Shown piece by piece: positions 1 to 12,200 of a stretch of DNA of 64,000 nucleotides. The stretch lies in assembly GCF_005233835.1 (NCBI RefSeq), contig NZ_SZQA01000007.1, forward strand, positions 1 to 64,000. The letters are read 5' to 3'. Position 1 is the first letter of the stretch. The number at the start of each line of letters is the position of its first letter. The translations under genes and the position numbers were made by a program. The stretch comes from Herbidospora galbida. GTDB taxonomy: Bacteria; Actinomycetota; Actinomycetes; Streptosporangiales; Streptosporangiaceae. The notes under the pieces were generated by a model that had not been told where the DNA came from, did no database searches, and saw nothing but the letters and a program-made list of their open reading frames with translations.

Positions 1-3000
1 CTCGCCTCCTGGCTGGAGGACCACCCCGCCGCCGACCTGGCCGACGTCGCCCACACGCTGCGGGTCGGCCGCGCCGAGCACGACCACCGCCGCGTTTTGG
101 TCTGCGACGACGTGGCCGGGGCCGTCCGCGGCCTCCGGGCCGCCGCCTCGTCCGGGCCCGCCGCGCGCGTCAAGGGGCGGCCGCGCGTCGCCTTCCTCCT
201 CCCCGGCGTCGGCGACCAGTACGCCGGCCTCGGCCGGGAGCTCTACCAGTCCGAACCCGTCTACGCCGAGGCGGTCGATCGCTGCATCGAGCTCGTCGGG
301 GACGTGGACCTGCGCCCGCTGTTCCACGAGCGGCCCGCCGCGGACCCCGGCGACCTGGCCGTCCTGCTCGGCCGGGCGCCGCAGGGCCCCTCGGAGGCCG
401 ATGACCGGCTGGCGCACGCCGAGGTCGCCCACCCGTTCCTGTTCACCGTCGAGTACGCGCTGGCCCAGCTGCTCGCGCACCGGGGCGTCCGCCCGGACGC
501 GCTGCTCGGCTACAGCCTCGGCGAATACGTCGCCGCCACCCTGGCAGGGGTCTTCACCCTGGAGGACGCGCTGCGCGTCGTCACCGAACGCGCCCGCCTG
601 ATCAGCGCAATCCCGGCCGGCAAGATGGTCGCGGTCGCGGCCGGGGGAGACCAGATCCGGGCCCACGGCGCCGGGATCGGGATCGCCGCGCTGAACGGCC
701 CGTCGATGACCGTCCTCAGCGGCCCGGTCGACGAGATCGACGCCGTCACCCACCGGCTGCTCGCAGCGGGCGTCGCCTGCCGCCCGCTGCGCTCCGCGCA
801 CGCCTTCCACTCGTCGCTGCTCGAACCCGCGCGGGAGAAGCTGGCCGCGCTGATCGAGTCGGTGCCCCGGCAGGCCCCGTCCACCACGATCCTGTGCAAC
901 CTCACCGGCCGGCCGATGACCCCCGAACAGGCCACCAGCAGCGCGTACTGGGCCGACCAGCTCGTCAGCACGGTCCGGTTCGCCGACGCGGTACGGCACT
1001 GCGTCGAGCAGGACATCGACGTGTTCGTCGAACTCGGCGCGGGGCAGACGCTCGGCGGGCTGGTCCGGCAGAACCTCGCGGGCGGGTCCGGGGCGGCGGT
1101 CCTCGGCACCCTGCCGGCCTCCTGGACCGGTGGAGAACCGCGTGATGCCCGGGTCGAACTCCTGGAGACCTGTGCCCGGCTGTGGGAACTCGGCGCGGGC
1201 GTGACCTGGGAGCGCGTCCAGCCGGGACCGGGCCGCGTCGTCAGCCTGCCGGCGTATCCGTTCCAGCGGACCCGCTACTGGCCCGAGATCGTCGAGGGCA
1301 GCAGCTCGCCGGTGCCGTCCGCCCGGCCGGCCGAACCGGCGGACCTCTGCTTCGCTCCCGCCTGGCAGCGGGACCCGGCGCGCCCGTCCGTCCCCGCCGA
1401 CCTGCGGCTGGACGGATCGCTGATCGTGTTCGCCGACTCCGGCGGCGTCGGCGCGGCACTCGCCGACCGCGCCGCCGCCGCGGGCACGCGGGTCCTGGAG
1501 GTGGTCGCCGGGACCGAGCTGCGCCGCGAGGGCCGCCGCCTGGTCATCGACCCCCGCGACCCCGCGCACTACGCCGAGGTGTTCGCCGCCGCCGGTGACG
1601 GTGACGGGCCGGTACGGGTGGCCCACCTGTGGAGCCTCCTCGCCGACGACCCGCGCGCCGCCGTCGGGTACGGCTTCGACAGCCTGCTGCTCGCCGTCCA
1701 GGCGTTCGGCGACCGGGCAGTACGGTTGCTGACCGTCACCCGGGGGGCCACCGAGATCCTCGGCGCGGACGCGACGGCCCCGTACCGGGCCGTGACGCAC
1801 GGTCTGGGACGCGCGATCCGGCACGAGTACGCGGGCCTGGACTGGACCGGCGTCGACCTCGACCCCGGCGCGACCGACGTCGACGCCGAGGCCGGTCAGA
1901 TCGGCTGCGAACTGCTCTTGGACGTCGCCCGCGACGACGCCGAGGCCGGGTCCGACCGGGTCTCCGGCTGGCGGCGCGACCGGCGCTGGCTGCGCGGCTG
2001 GGGCGAGGTGCCCGCCGTCCCCGATCCGCCGTCGCCGTGGCGGGAGGACGGCGTCTACCTGATCACCGGCGGCACCCGCGGCCTGGGGATGGCGCTGGCC
2101 AGGCACCTGGTCCGGGCCGGGGTGCGCAGGCTCGCGCTGGTCGGCAGGACCGCGCTCTCGCGCGACGGCGCCGAAGACCCCGGCGGCAAGACCGGGCGCA
2201 CCCTGCGGGACGTCGCGGAACTGGAGGCCGGCGGGGCCGAGGTGCTGCTGCTCTCCGCCGACGTCGGCGTACCCGCCGAACTGCGGGCCGCGCTGGAGCG
2301 CTGCCGCGACCACTTCGGCACGCTCACCGGCGTCGTCCACGCCGCCGGGCTCCCCGCCGGCGGGATGGCGCGGCGCAGGTCGCTCGCGGACGCCGGAGCG
2401 GTGCTGGCTCCCAAGATCCTCGCGATGGGCCCGCTGGCCGAACTGGTCGGCCCGGAGACCCCCGCCGACCGGCGGCCCGAACTGCTCGTCCTGTACTCCT
2501 CCGCCGTCACCGCGTTCGGCGGCATCGGCGAGAGCGACTACTGCGCCGCCAACACCGTCCTGGACGCCTACGGCGAGGCGCTCGCCGCCTCGGCCCCCTC
2601 CACCCGGGTGGTGTCGATCGCCTGGGGCCCCTGGCAGCACGACGACTGGCAGGCCGAGAGCCTCAAGTCCGCCACCGGCCTGGCCGAACGCGTGCGCGCC
2701 TACCGCGAGCGGTACGGCTTCGCCGACGAGGCCGGCTGCGCCCTGCTGGACCGGATCGTGGCCGGTGGGCACGGCAGCGTCCTGGCGGTCCGGCAGCCGC
2801 TCCGCGAGGTGCTCCGCGACTGGTCCGCGATGGTCGACATCGACGCGCTGGTCGGCGCGACCACGGCCGTCTCGCTCAGCGAGCGCTTCCCGCGCCCGGA
2901 GCTCCGCACCGACTACGCCGCCCCCCGGACCGAGCCGGAGATCGCCATCGCCGAAGTGTGGGGCGCCTACCTCGGCATCGACCGGGTCGGCGTCCACGAC

Positions 3001-3231
3001 CCGTTCTTCGACCTCGGCGGCAACTCCCTGGTCGGGATGGCCATGGTGCTCGCCATCGAGAAGGAGCTCGGCGTGCCGATCGCGCCCGCCGTGCTGTTCG
3101 AACACCCGACCGTGGCGGAGTTCGCCGCGGCGGTGGCCGGAGACGCCGCGGAAGGCGCCCGCCAGGCCCTGGACACCAGCTCGGCGCGGGGGTCGCGGCG
3201 TCGCCGCGCCCGCTCGGGGACGCGGAAGTGA
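1..3231 (+). CDS. Type I polyketide synthase, C-terminal part (AT-KR-ACP); 5' end outside the window
   Basis: The frame is open from base 1, so the gene starts left of the window and the upstream KS is not visible. The first residues are a KS-AT linker (DLADVAHTLRVGR). The AT follows, with LLPGVGDQYAG, the nucleophile in GYSLGEY (Ser codon 514-516) and a HAFHS motif, which usually indicates a malonyl-type rather than methylmalonyl-type substrate. The KR has the nucleotide loop GGTRGLG and catalytic Ser/Tyr in YSSAV and SDYCAAN (Tyr codon 2539-2541). The ACP is near 2935-3140, with its phosphopantetheine Ser in DLGGNSL (3025-3027). The protein ends in a basic tail (SRRRRARSGTRK) that may dock to the next PKS. 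There is no DH, ER or TE. The next PKS gene begins 11 bp downstream, so the two are very likely one operon. Module type is clear; substrate is inferred. Confidence 0.95.
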   Translation, partial: LASWLEDHPAADLADVAHTLRVGRAEHDHRRVLVCDDVAGAVRGLRAAASSGPAARVKGRPRVAFLLPGVGDQYAGLGRELYQSEPVYAEAVDRCIELVGDVDLRPLFHERPAADPGDLAVLLGRAPQGPSEADDRLAHAEVAHPFLFTVEYALAQLLAHRGVRPDALLGYSLGEYVAATLAGVFTLEDALRVVTERARLISAIPAGKMVAVAAGGDQIRAHGAGIGIAALNGPSMTVLSGPVDEIDAVTHRLLAAGVACRPLRSAHAFHSSLLEPAREKLAALIESVPRQAPSTTILCNLTGRPMTPEQATSSAYWADQLVSTVRFADAVRHCVEQDIDVFVELGAGQTLGGLVRQNLAGGSGAAVLGTLPASWTGGEPRDARVELLETCARLWELGAGVTWERVQPGPGRVVSLPAYPFQRTRYWPEIVEGSSSPVPSARPAEPADLCFAPAWQRDPARPSVPADLRLDGSLIVFADSGGVGAALADRAAAAGTRVLEVVAGTELRREGRRLVIDPRDPAHYAEVFAAAGDGDGPVRVAHLWSLLADDPRAAVGYGFDSLLLAVQAFGDRAVRLLTVTRGATEILGADATAPYRAVTHGLGRAIRHEYAGLDWTGVDLDPGATDVDAEAGQIGCELLLDVARDDAEAGSDRVSGWRRDRRWLRGWGEVPAVPDPPSPWREDGVYLITGGTRGLGMALARHLVRAGVRRLALVGRTALSRDGAEDPGGKTGRTLRDVAELEAGGAEVLLLSADVGVPAELRAALERCRDHFGTLTGVVHAAGLPAGGMARRRSLADAGAVLAPKILAMGPLAELVGPETPADRRPELLVLYSSAVTAFGGIGESDYCAANTVLDAYGEALAASAPSTRVVSIAWGPWQHDDWQAESLKSATGLAERVRAYRERYGFADEAGCALLDRIVAGGHGSVLAVRQPLREVLRDWSAMVDIDALVGATTAVSLSERFPRPELRTDYAAPRTEPEIAIAEVWGAYLGIDRVGVHDPFFDLGGNSLVGMAMVLAIEKELGVPIAPAVLFEHPTVAEFAAAVAGDAAEGARQALDTSSARGSRRRRARSGTRK

Positions 3232-3242
3232 GGACGCCCGAC

Positions 3243-6200
3243 ATGAGAGCTGACGACGTGACTGACGACGTGATTGATGACGAGGGCACCGACATCGCGA
3301 TCGTCGGGATGTCCGGCCGGTTCCCCGGCGCTTCCGGTGTGGCCGAACTGTGGACCGCCATCCGGGCCGGCCGGTCCGGGGTGACCCGCTTCACCGACGA
3401 GGAGCTCCGGGCCGCCGGCGTACCGGAGGAACTGCTCGCCGACCCCGGTTACGTGAAGGCCGGGGCCGTGATCGACGGGGTGGAGCTGTTCGACGCGGGC
3501 TTCTTCGGGTTCAGCCCGAAGGAGGCGCAGATCCTGGACCCGCAGCACCGGCTCTTCCTGGAGCACAGCTGGGAGGCGCTGGAGGACGCGGGCTGCGACC
3601 CCACCCGCTTCGACGGCGCGATCGGCGTCTTCGGCGGCTCGGCCTGGAGCTCCTACCTGCAGAACAACCTGGTGCCCAGCGAGGTCGGCGCCGTCATGGG
3701 CGAGCTCGCCGTGGGCCTGGCCAACGACAAGGACTCCCTCACCACCCGCGTCTCGCACACCCTCGGCCTGTCCGGTCCCAGCTACTCCGTGCAGAGCTAC
3801 TGCTCCACCTCGCTGGTCGCCATCTGCGCCGCCGCCAGCAGCCTGGCCGCCTTCGAGAGCGACCTCGCGCTGGCCGGCGGCGTGGCGGTCGGCGTCCCGC
3901 ACCGCGTCGGCTACCTCTACCAGCAGGGCGGCATCGCCCCGCCGGACGGCGAATGCCGCGCCTTCGACGCGGGCGGCCTCGGCGCGCCGCTCGGCAGCGG
4001 GGTCGGCGTGGTCGCGCTGCGCCGGCTGGAGGACGCGCTCGCCGACGGCGACCAGATCTACGCGGTCATCCGGGGCTGGGCGGTCAACAACGACGCCGGT
4101 CGCAAGGTCGGCTTCACCGCGCCGGGCGTGCAGGGACAGGCGGCCGTGATGGCCGAGGCGCTCGCCGCCGCCGGTCTGGCGCCGGCCGACATCGACTACG
4201 TGGAGGCGCACGGCACCGGCACCGCGCTCGGCGACGCCGCCGAACTGGCCGCGCTGCAGCAGGTGTTCCAGGGCCAGAACCTGCTGATCGGCTCGGTCAA
4301 GCCCAACGTCGGCCACCTCGACCGGGCCGCCGGCGTGACCAACCTGATCAAGGCGGCGCTCGCGCTCCGGCACGGCGAGATCCCGCCGACCCGCAACCTG
4401 TCCACGCCGAACGCGCAGCTCAGCGCGGGAGAGGCCCGGCTCGACGTGGTCACCGCCCTGCGCGCGTGGCCGCGCGGGGCCGGCCGGGTCCGCAGGGCCG
4501 GGGTCAGCGCCTTCGGCATCGGCGGCACCAACGCGCACGTCGTGCTGGAGGAGGCCCCGCCGCTCTCCCGGCCGGCGGAGACGTCCCGGCCGCAGCTGCT
4601 CGTCTGGTCGGCCCGCTCGGCGAAGGCCGCCGACGAGCTGACCGCCGGTCTCGCGGACCACCTCGCCGACACCCCCGATCTGCGGCTCGGCGACGTCGCC
4701 CACACCCTGCGGGTCGGCCGCCGCGTCTTCGAGCACCGCCGGTTCCTGGTCGCCGCCACGGCCGGGGAGGCCGTCGCCGGGATGCGGGACGCCGGTGTGC
4801 AGGGGCGGGCGGAGAGCCGCGCCGACCGCCCGGTCGGCTTCCTGATCCCGGGCACCGGCGAGCAGTACCCGGGCCTGGCCGAGGACCTCTACGCCACCGA
4901 ACCCGCGTTCCGGGCCGCTCTCGACGAGTGCCGCGCGATCCTGCGCGACCGGATGGACGGCGCCGACCCGCTGGAGGAGATGCTCCGCCCCCGCGACACC
5001 CGGTCGGGAGGCGGCCTGGGCGCCCTGCTCGGCCGTGACGCCGCGACCACCGACGCGATGCCGACCGCGCTGCTGCACCCCGCGCTCTTCTCCGTCGAGT
5101 ACGCCCTGGCCACGACCCTCATCGGCTGGGGCGTCACCCCGTCCGTGCTGGCCGGGTACAGCCTCGGCGAGTACGTCGCCGCCTGCCTCGCAGGTGTGCT
5201 CTCGCTGCCGGACGCGCTCGCGCTGGTCGCGCACCGGGCCACGCTGATCGACGCGCTGCCCGAGGGCGCGATGAGCGCGGTCCCGCTCGGCGCGGCCGAC
5301 CTGGCCGCCAGGATCGCGCGCGCCGGCGTCGCGGAGATCGACGTGGCCGCCGAGAACGGCCCCGACCTGACCGTGGTCGCGGGCGAGCCCGCCGCCATGG
5401 AGGCGGTCCGGGCGCTGCTGGCGGCCGACGGGATCCCGTGCCGCCCGCTGGCCACCGGGCACGCCTTCCACTCCCGGATGATGGAGCCGGTCCGTGCCGA
5501 GCTGACGGCCTGGATCGGCGCCAACATCGGGCTCTCCGGGCCGCGGATCCCGTACGTGTCGAACGTCACCGGCGAGCTGATCACCGAGGCGCAGGCCACC
5601 GACCCCGGCTACTGGGCCGAGCACATGTGCGCACCGGTCAGGTTCGACGCCGTGCTGGGCACGCTGCTGGCGCAGGGCGACCACGCCCTGCTGGAACTGG
5701 GCCCCGGTCAGTCGCTGGGCGCGATGGTCCGGGCGCACCGCGACTGCCCGCGCGAGCGCTGGCCGCTGGTCGTCGGAGCCCTCCCGGCCGCCGCCGACCC
5801 GCGCCCGGCCGGGTCGGTGCTCGCCGAGGCCGTCGGGCGGCTCTGGCTGGCCGGCGTCCCGATCGACTGGCCCGGCTACGAGCAGGACCGGCCGGCCGCC
5901 AAGGTCGGGCTGCCCACCTACCCCTTCCAGCGGGAGCGCTACTGGATCGACGCCCCGGCCGGGCGTCCCGCCGAGGCGCCGCGCCTGGCGGCCGACCCCG
6001 ACCACGTTCAGCTCCTGGAGTCCCGCTGGGCCGCCGAGGCGCTGCCGGCCGAGACGGACACCGTCGGCCGTCACGTCCTGTTCGCCGACGGCACCGGCGT
6101 CGCCGAGGCGCTGGCCCAGGCGCTCCGCGCCGACGGCGGCGAGGTCGTGACAGTGCGGGCGGGAGCCTCGTTCGCCGAGATCCCCGGCGGCTTCACCGTC

Positions 6201-9200
6201 GACCCGGCTTCGGCCGCCGACCACGTCGCGCTCGCCCGGCGGCTGGCGGAGAGCGGCCCCGCCGTGGTGGCCGACCTCCGACTCCTCGACCCGGACGGCG
6301 GACCGGACGGCCGGGCCGTCGTGCCGCTGGCCCGGTTACTGGACGCCTTCGGCGACGAAGGCGACGACCGCACCCGGGTCGTCGTCGCCACGCTGGGCGG
6401 CCAGGCCGTCGCGCCGGGGGAGCACGCCGACCCGGCCCAGGCGGCCGCGGCGACGTTGCCGATCGTCGGCAACCAGGAGTATCTGGCCCTCGACTGCCGC
6501 GGCGTGGACCTGGATCCGCGCGCGAGCGCCGCCGGTCACGCCGGCGTCCTGGCCGCCGAGCTGCGGCGGACGTCGGCCGACGTCCTCGTCGCCTACCGGA
6601 ACGGCCGCCGCCACGTGCGGGAGTTCGTCCCGGCCGCAGAGGCGAAGGTCGCCCCAAAGGTGCGCCCCGGCGGCACCTACCTGATCACCGGCGGTCTCGG
6701 CGACGTCGGTCTGCTCGTCGGGGAGCACCTGATCCGGGCCGGCGCCGGCCGGTTGATCCTGACCAGCCGGAGCGGCCCGCGCGGCGACGGCGCCGAGCGG
6801 CTGCGCGCGCTCGGCGCGGAGGTGCTCACCCCCCGCGTGGACGTCACCGACGCCGCCGCGATGCGCGCGATGCTCGCCGGGGTGGGCCGGGTCGACGGGG
6901 TGGTGCACGCCGCCGCCGAGACCGGGCCCGACACGTTCCTCCCGCTCCGGGACGTCACCGAGGCCGCCGTCGAGCGCCACTTCGGCGCGAAGGTCGCCGG
7001 CGCCCGCGTCCTCGCGGAGGTGCTGCCAGAGGTGGACTTCTGCGTGCTGTTCTCGTCCACCTCCTCCATCCTGGGCGGCATCGCCTTCGGCAGCTACTCG
7101 GCCGCCAACGCCGCGCTCACCGCCCTGGCCCGGCGGCCGGGATGGGTGGCCGCGAGCTGGGACACCTGGTCGGTCACGCTGGAGCGCCTCCAAGGCGGGA
7201 TGGGCGCCACCATGGCCGCCCACTCGATGACCGCCGCCGAGTCCCTGGCCGCGCTCGACCAGGTGATCGCGCTCGGGAGGCCCGCCGTCGTGGTGGCCGC
7301 GGGCGGCCTGGCCGACCGGCTGCCGAAGGTCACCGCCGAGGCCGGACCGGCGCACTCCGCCGAGCGTTTCCCCCGGCCCGAGCTGCCGCAGCCCTACAGC
7401 CCGCCGCTGACCGGCACCGAGCGCGCGCTGGCCGAGCTGTGGTCGGAGGTGCTGGGCGTCGAGCCCGTCGGCACCCGCGACAACTTCTTCGACCTCGGCG
7501 GGAACTCGCTGGTCGCGCTCCAGATGCTGGCGCTGGTCAAGAAGCGGTTCGGGGTCGCCGTCCCGACGGTGCTGCTCTTCGAGGCCCCGACCGTCAACCG
7601 GCTGGCGGTCATCCTCGACGAACGCGGCGCGACGGCCACCCCGGCCAGGGCCGTCGTCCCCCGGCCCGCCGCCCCCGTCGCGGCGACGAAGAGCGACGAC
7701 GACCGGCGGATCGCCATCGTCGGCATGGCCGGCCGCTTCCCCGGCGCCGGCGACGTGGACGCCTTCTGGCGCAACCTCCGCGACGGCGTCGAGTCGATCA
7801 GCTTCTTCACCCCGGAGGAGCTCAGGGCCGCCGGCGTCGACGAGGCCCTCGTCCACGATCCCGCGTACGTCCCCGCCCGCCCGATCCTGGACGACGTCGC
7901 CGGCTTCGACGCCCAGTTCTTCGGCATCAGCCCCCGCATGGCCGCCCTCACCGATCCGCAGCAGCGCCTGTTCCTCGAAGTCTGCTGGGAGGCCCTGGAG
8001 CACGCCGGCTACGGCGCCCCCGAGCACCGCGGCCGGGTCGGCGTCTACGGCGGCGCCAACATCAGCACCTACCTCCTCCACATGGGCGAACGCCTGCTGC
8101 GCGAGGACGAGGACGTCAGCCACTACGAGATCATCATGGGCAACGACAAGGACGCCCTCACCACCACCGTCTCCTACCTCTTCGACCTGCACGGCCCGAG
8201 CGTGGCCGTCCAGACGTTCTGCTCCACCTCCCTGGTCGCCACCCACCTCGCGGTGCAGAGCCTGCGCGCGGGGGAGTGCGAGATGGCCCTGGCCGGGGGC
8301 GTCTCGATCCGCGTCCCGGACAAGGTCGGCCACGTCTTCGGCCCCGGCGGCATGGAGTCGCCCGACGGCCACGTCCGCACCTTCGACGCGCAGGCCAGGG
8401 GGAGCATGTTCGGCGACGGCGCCGCCGTGGTCCTGCTCAAGCGCCTGTCGGACGCGATCAGGGACGGCGACCACGTCTGGGCCGTGATCCGCGGCTCCGC
8501 GATGAACAACGACGGCGCGCTCAAGGTCGGCTACACCGCGCCCAGCGTGGTCGGCCAGGCCAGGGTGATCGCCGACGCGATGGCCGACGCCGAGGTCACC
8601 GGCGAGGACATCAGCTACGTCGAGGCGCACGGCACCGCCACCGAACTCGGCGACCCGATCGAGGTGGCCGCGCTGACCCGCGCGTTCGGCCCGACCGAGG
8701 AGACGGGGTACTGCCCGATCGGATCGGTCAAGACCAACGTCGGCCACCTGGACCGCGCGGCCGGCGCGAGCGGCCTGATCAAGACCTCGTACGCCCTGAC
8801 GAACCAGGTCATCCCGGCCAGCCTGCACTACACGGCCCCCAACCCCGAGATCGACTTCGACAACAGCCCCTTCTACGTGAACGCCGAGCTCTCCCCGTGG
8901 CGGACCCGCCACGGCCGGCCGAGGATCGCCGGGCTCAACTCGCTCGGGATGGGCGGCACCAACGTGCACATGGTCATCGAGGAGGCCCCGGCGCGGCCCC
9001 CCGCCATCGAGGACGAGAAGGGCCGCCGCCACCAGATCCTGCCGGTCTCGGCCCGCAACGCGGTCGCCGCCGAGGAGGCCGCCCGGCGGCTCGGCGCACA
9101 CCTTTCGGCCGCTCCCGGCACGCGTCTGGCGGACGCCGCGTACACGCTCCAGGCGGGCCGCAAGACGTTCGAGCACCGCAAGGTCGTCGTCGCCACCGCC

Positions 9201-12200
9201 ACGGCCGAGGCCGCGCGGATCCTCACCGGCGAAGCGGCCCAGGACGGTCTGCTCTCCCGGGTCGACACCGTGCAGGGCCGCCAGACGGCGTTCCTGTTCG
9301 CGGGCGTCGGCGAGCAGTACCCGGGCATGGTCACCGAGATCTACGAGCGCGAACCCGCGTTCCGCGCGGCCCTGGACGAATGCCTTGAGCTGCTGCGCGG
9401 CCCGCTCGACGGCGTCGACCTGCCCGGCCTGGTCGCCGGCGGGCGCGGCGCGGGCGCCGACCTGGCCGTCCTGCTCGGCCGGGCCGGGAACGCCGAGGAC
9501 GACCGGGCCGGCACGCTGAAGCGCACCGAGATCGCCCAGCCGGCCCTCTTCGCGATCGAGTACGCCCTGGCCCGCACCCTCATGGCCTGGGGAGTGCGGC
9601 CCCGGCTGATGCTCGGCTACAGCCTCGGCGAGTACGTCGCGGCCTGCCTCGCGGGCGTGCTCTCGCTGCCCGACGCGATCGCCCTGGTCGCGCACCGGGC
9701 CAAGCTGATCGGCGCGATGCCCGCCGGGTCGATGGTGGCCGTCTCGATGCCCGCCGAGGACGTGCGCCGCAAGTTCCGGCTGGAGCGGCGCGGCCTGGAC
9801 CTCGCCGCCGTCAACGGCCCGCAGGTCTCGGTCGTGGCCGGGCCGTCGGACGAGATGGAGCGGCTCGTCGCCGAGCTGCGCCGGGCCGACATCCCGTGCC
9901 GGGCGCTGGACACCACGCACGCGTTCCACTCCCGGATGCTCCAGCCGGTCACCGGCGAGCTGACCGACTGGGTGAAGGCCAACATCCGGCTGAACCCGCC
10001 GGAGCTTCCCTACATCTCCAACCTGACGGGCGAAATCGCCGACGCCGACCTGGTCTGCGACCCGGGTTACTGGGCCGAGCACATGTGCGGCACGGTGCGC
10101 TTCGGGAAGGGCGTCGAGACGCTGCTGGCCGACCCCGAACTGGCCGTGGTCGAGATCGGGCCGGGTCAGTCGCTCGGCGCGCTGGTCCGCGGGGCGGGCT
10201 GCCCGCCCAAGCGGTGGCCGCTGATCCTGCACGCGCTGCCCGGCGCGAGCGACCCGCGCCCGGACGACGAGGCGCTGGCCGGGTGCCTGGCCCGGCTCTG
10301 GCTGGTCGGCGCGGAGCTGGACTGGAACGCCTACCACGGGCGGCTGCCCGAGGCCGCGACCGCCGGCCTGCCGGGCCGGATCCCGCTGCCGACCTACCCC
10401 TTCCAGCGGCGCCGCTACTGGATCGAGGGGTCGGCGGACGCGCCCCAGCCGAAGGCGAAGCCGCTGGCTTTGGAGGGCGGCAACCTCTTCGACGCGATCA
10501 CCAGCCTGCCCAAGCTGCCCGAGGAACAGTGGCTCCACCTGCCGGTCTGGCGGCAGACCGCGGCCCCCGCGCCCGCCGCGGACCGGCCCGGCACCTGGCT
10601 CGTCTTCACCCGCGAGGGCGCGGCCGACGAGGTCACCGCCGAACTCGCCGCGACCGGCGCGACCGTCATCCAGGTCCGCCCCGGCGGGGGCTACGCCGCC
10701 GTCGGGGACGGCCACACGGTCCGCCCGGGAAACGTCGCCGATGCACTCGCCCTCCTGCGCGGCCTGCGCGCCGCCGGTCACGGACTCGACCGGGTCGTGC
10801 ACCTGTGGACCCTGGAGCCCGGCGAGGACACCGTCGAGTACGGCCTGCACACCCTGGTCGCCCTGGCGAGGGCGGCGGGCGAGTCGGGCGTCGACGGCTG
10901 GTCGCTGGACGTCGCCGTCTCCGGCACCCAGGAGGTCCTCCCCGGCGAGGTCGGCAACCCCGACGGCTCGACGCTGATCGGCCCGTCGCTGGTGATCCCA
11001 CTGGAGTACCCGAGGGTCACCACCCGCTTCATCGACCTCGACACCCCCTCAGGCCTGGTCGCCGAGCTGGCCCGCCCGCAGACCGACCGGATCGTGGCGC
11101 TGCGCCGGGGCCGCCGCTACCTGCCCGGCTACGAGACCATGGCCACCCCGGACGCCACTCCGCTGCGTGACGGCGGCGTCTACCTGATCACCGGCGGCCT
11201 CGGCGGCATCGCGCTCGGCCTGGCCGAGCGGATGGCCCGCGACGTCAAGGCCAAACTCGTCCTGCTCGCCCGTTCCGGCCTGCCGGGCCGGGACGAGGCC
11301 GCCCGGCGGGTCCAGGCCGTCCGTGACCTCGGCGGCGAGGTCGAGATCGTGGTCGGCGACGTGGCCGACCCGGCCGCCGTGAAGCGGGCGGTCGACACGG
11401 CGATCGAGCGGTTCGGCGCGCTCCACGGCGTCCTGCACGCGGCCGGCCTCCCGGCCATGGGCCTGATGCAGTTCAAGCGGCCGAGCGAGCTGGACGCCGT
11501 CCTCGCCCCCAAGATCGCCGGGACGCGGGCGCTGGCCGAGGCCCTCCGCATCGGCGAGCCCGGCGAGATCGAGCTGGACTTCCTGGCGCTGTTCTCCTCG
11601 ATCACCTCCGCCACCGGCGGCGGTCCCGGCCAGGTGGACTACTGCGCCGCCAACGCCTACCTCGACGGCTACGCGCTGCGCCTGGCCGCGACCGGCCGCA
11701 AGGTCGTCTCGATCGACTGGGGCGAGTGGACCTGGAACGCCTGGGAGGCCGGCCTGGCCGGTTACGACGAGGGCCTCCAGACCTTCTTCAAGGAGAACCG
11801 GGCCAGGGTCGGCATCGGCTTCGAGGAGGGGTACCGCTCGCTGCTGCGCGCCCTGGCCAGCGGCGAACCCCGGGTGATCGTCTCCACCCAGGACTTCGAG
11901 ACCGTCGTCACCGGCAGCGCGCGGTTCAACCTGGAGGCGGTGACCTCGCCCGCCGTGGCGGGCGCCGGCGGGGACCGGCATCCCCGGCCCGAGCTGGTCA
12001 CGCCCTACCAGGAGCCGTCCGGGCCGAAGGAGGAGGCCATCGCGGTCATCTGGGGCGACGCGCTCCGCCTCGACCGGATCGGCGTGCTCGACAACTTCTT
12101 CGAGCTGGGCGGCAACTCGCTGCTGGGCGTCAGCATCGTGGCCGCCCTGCGCCGCGAGTTCGCCCTCGCCGAGCTCCCGCCGCACATCTTGTACGAGGCG

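Noticed and set aside
5438-9388. A 1316-codon plus-strand frame overlapping the two-module PKS
   Set aside because: It is a +1-type shadow full of Arg/Pro/Gly runs and without motifs.
2967-10850. Very long open frames on the minus strand opposite the two-module PKS
   Set aside because: They are antisense shadows of a high-GC gene: low complexity, no family motifs, and the plus strand has complete PKS domains.
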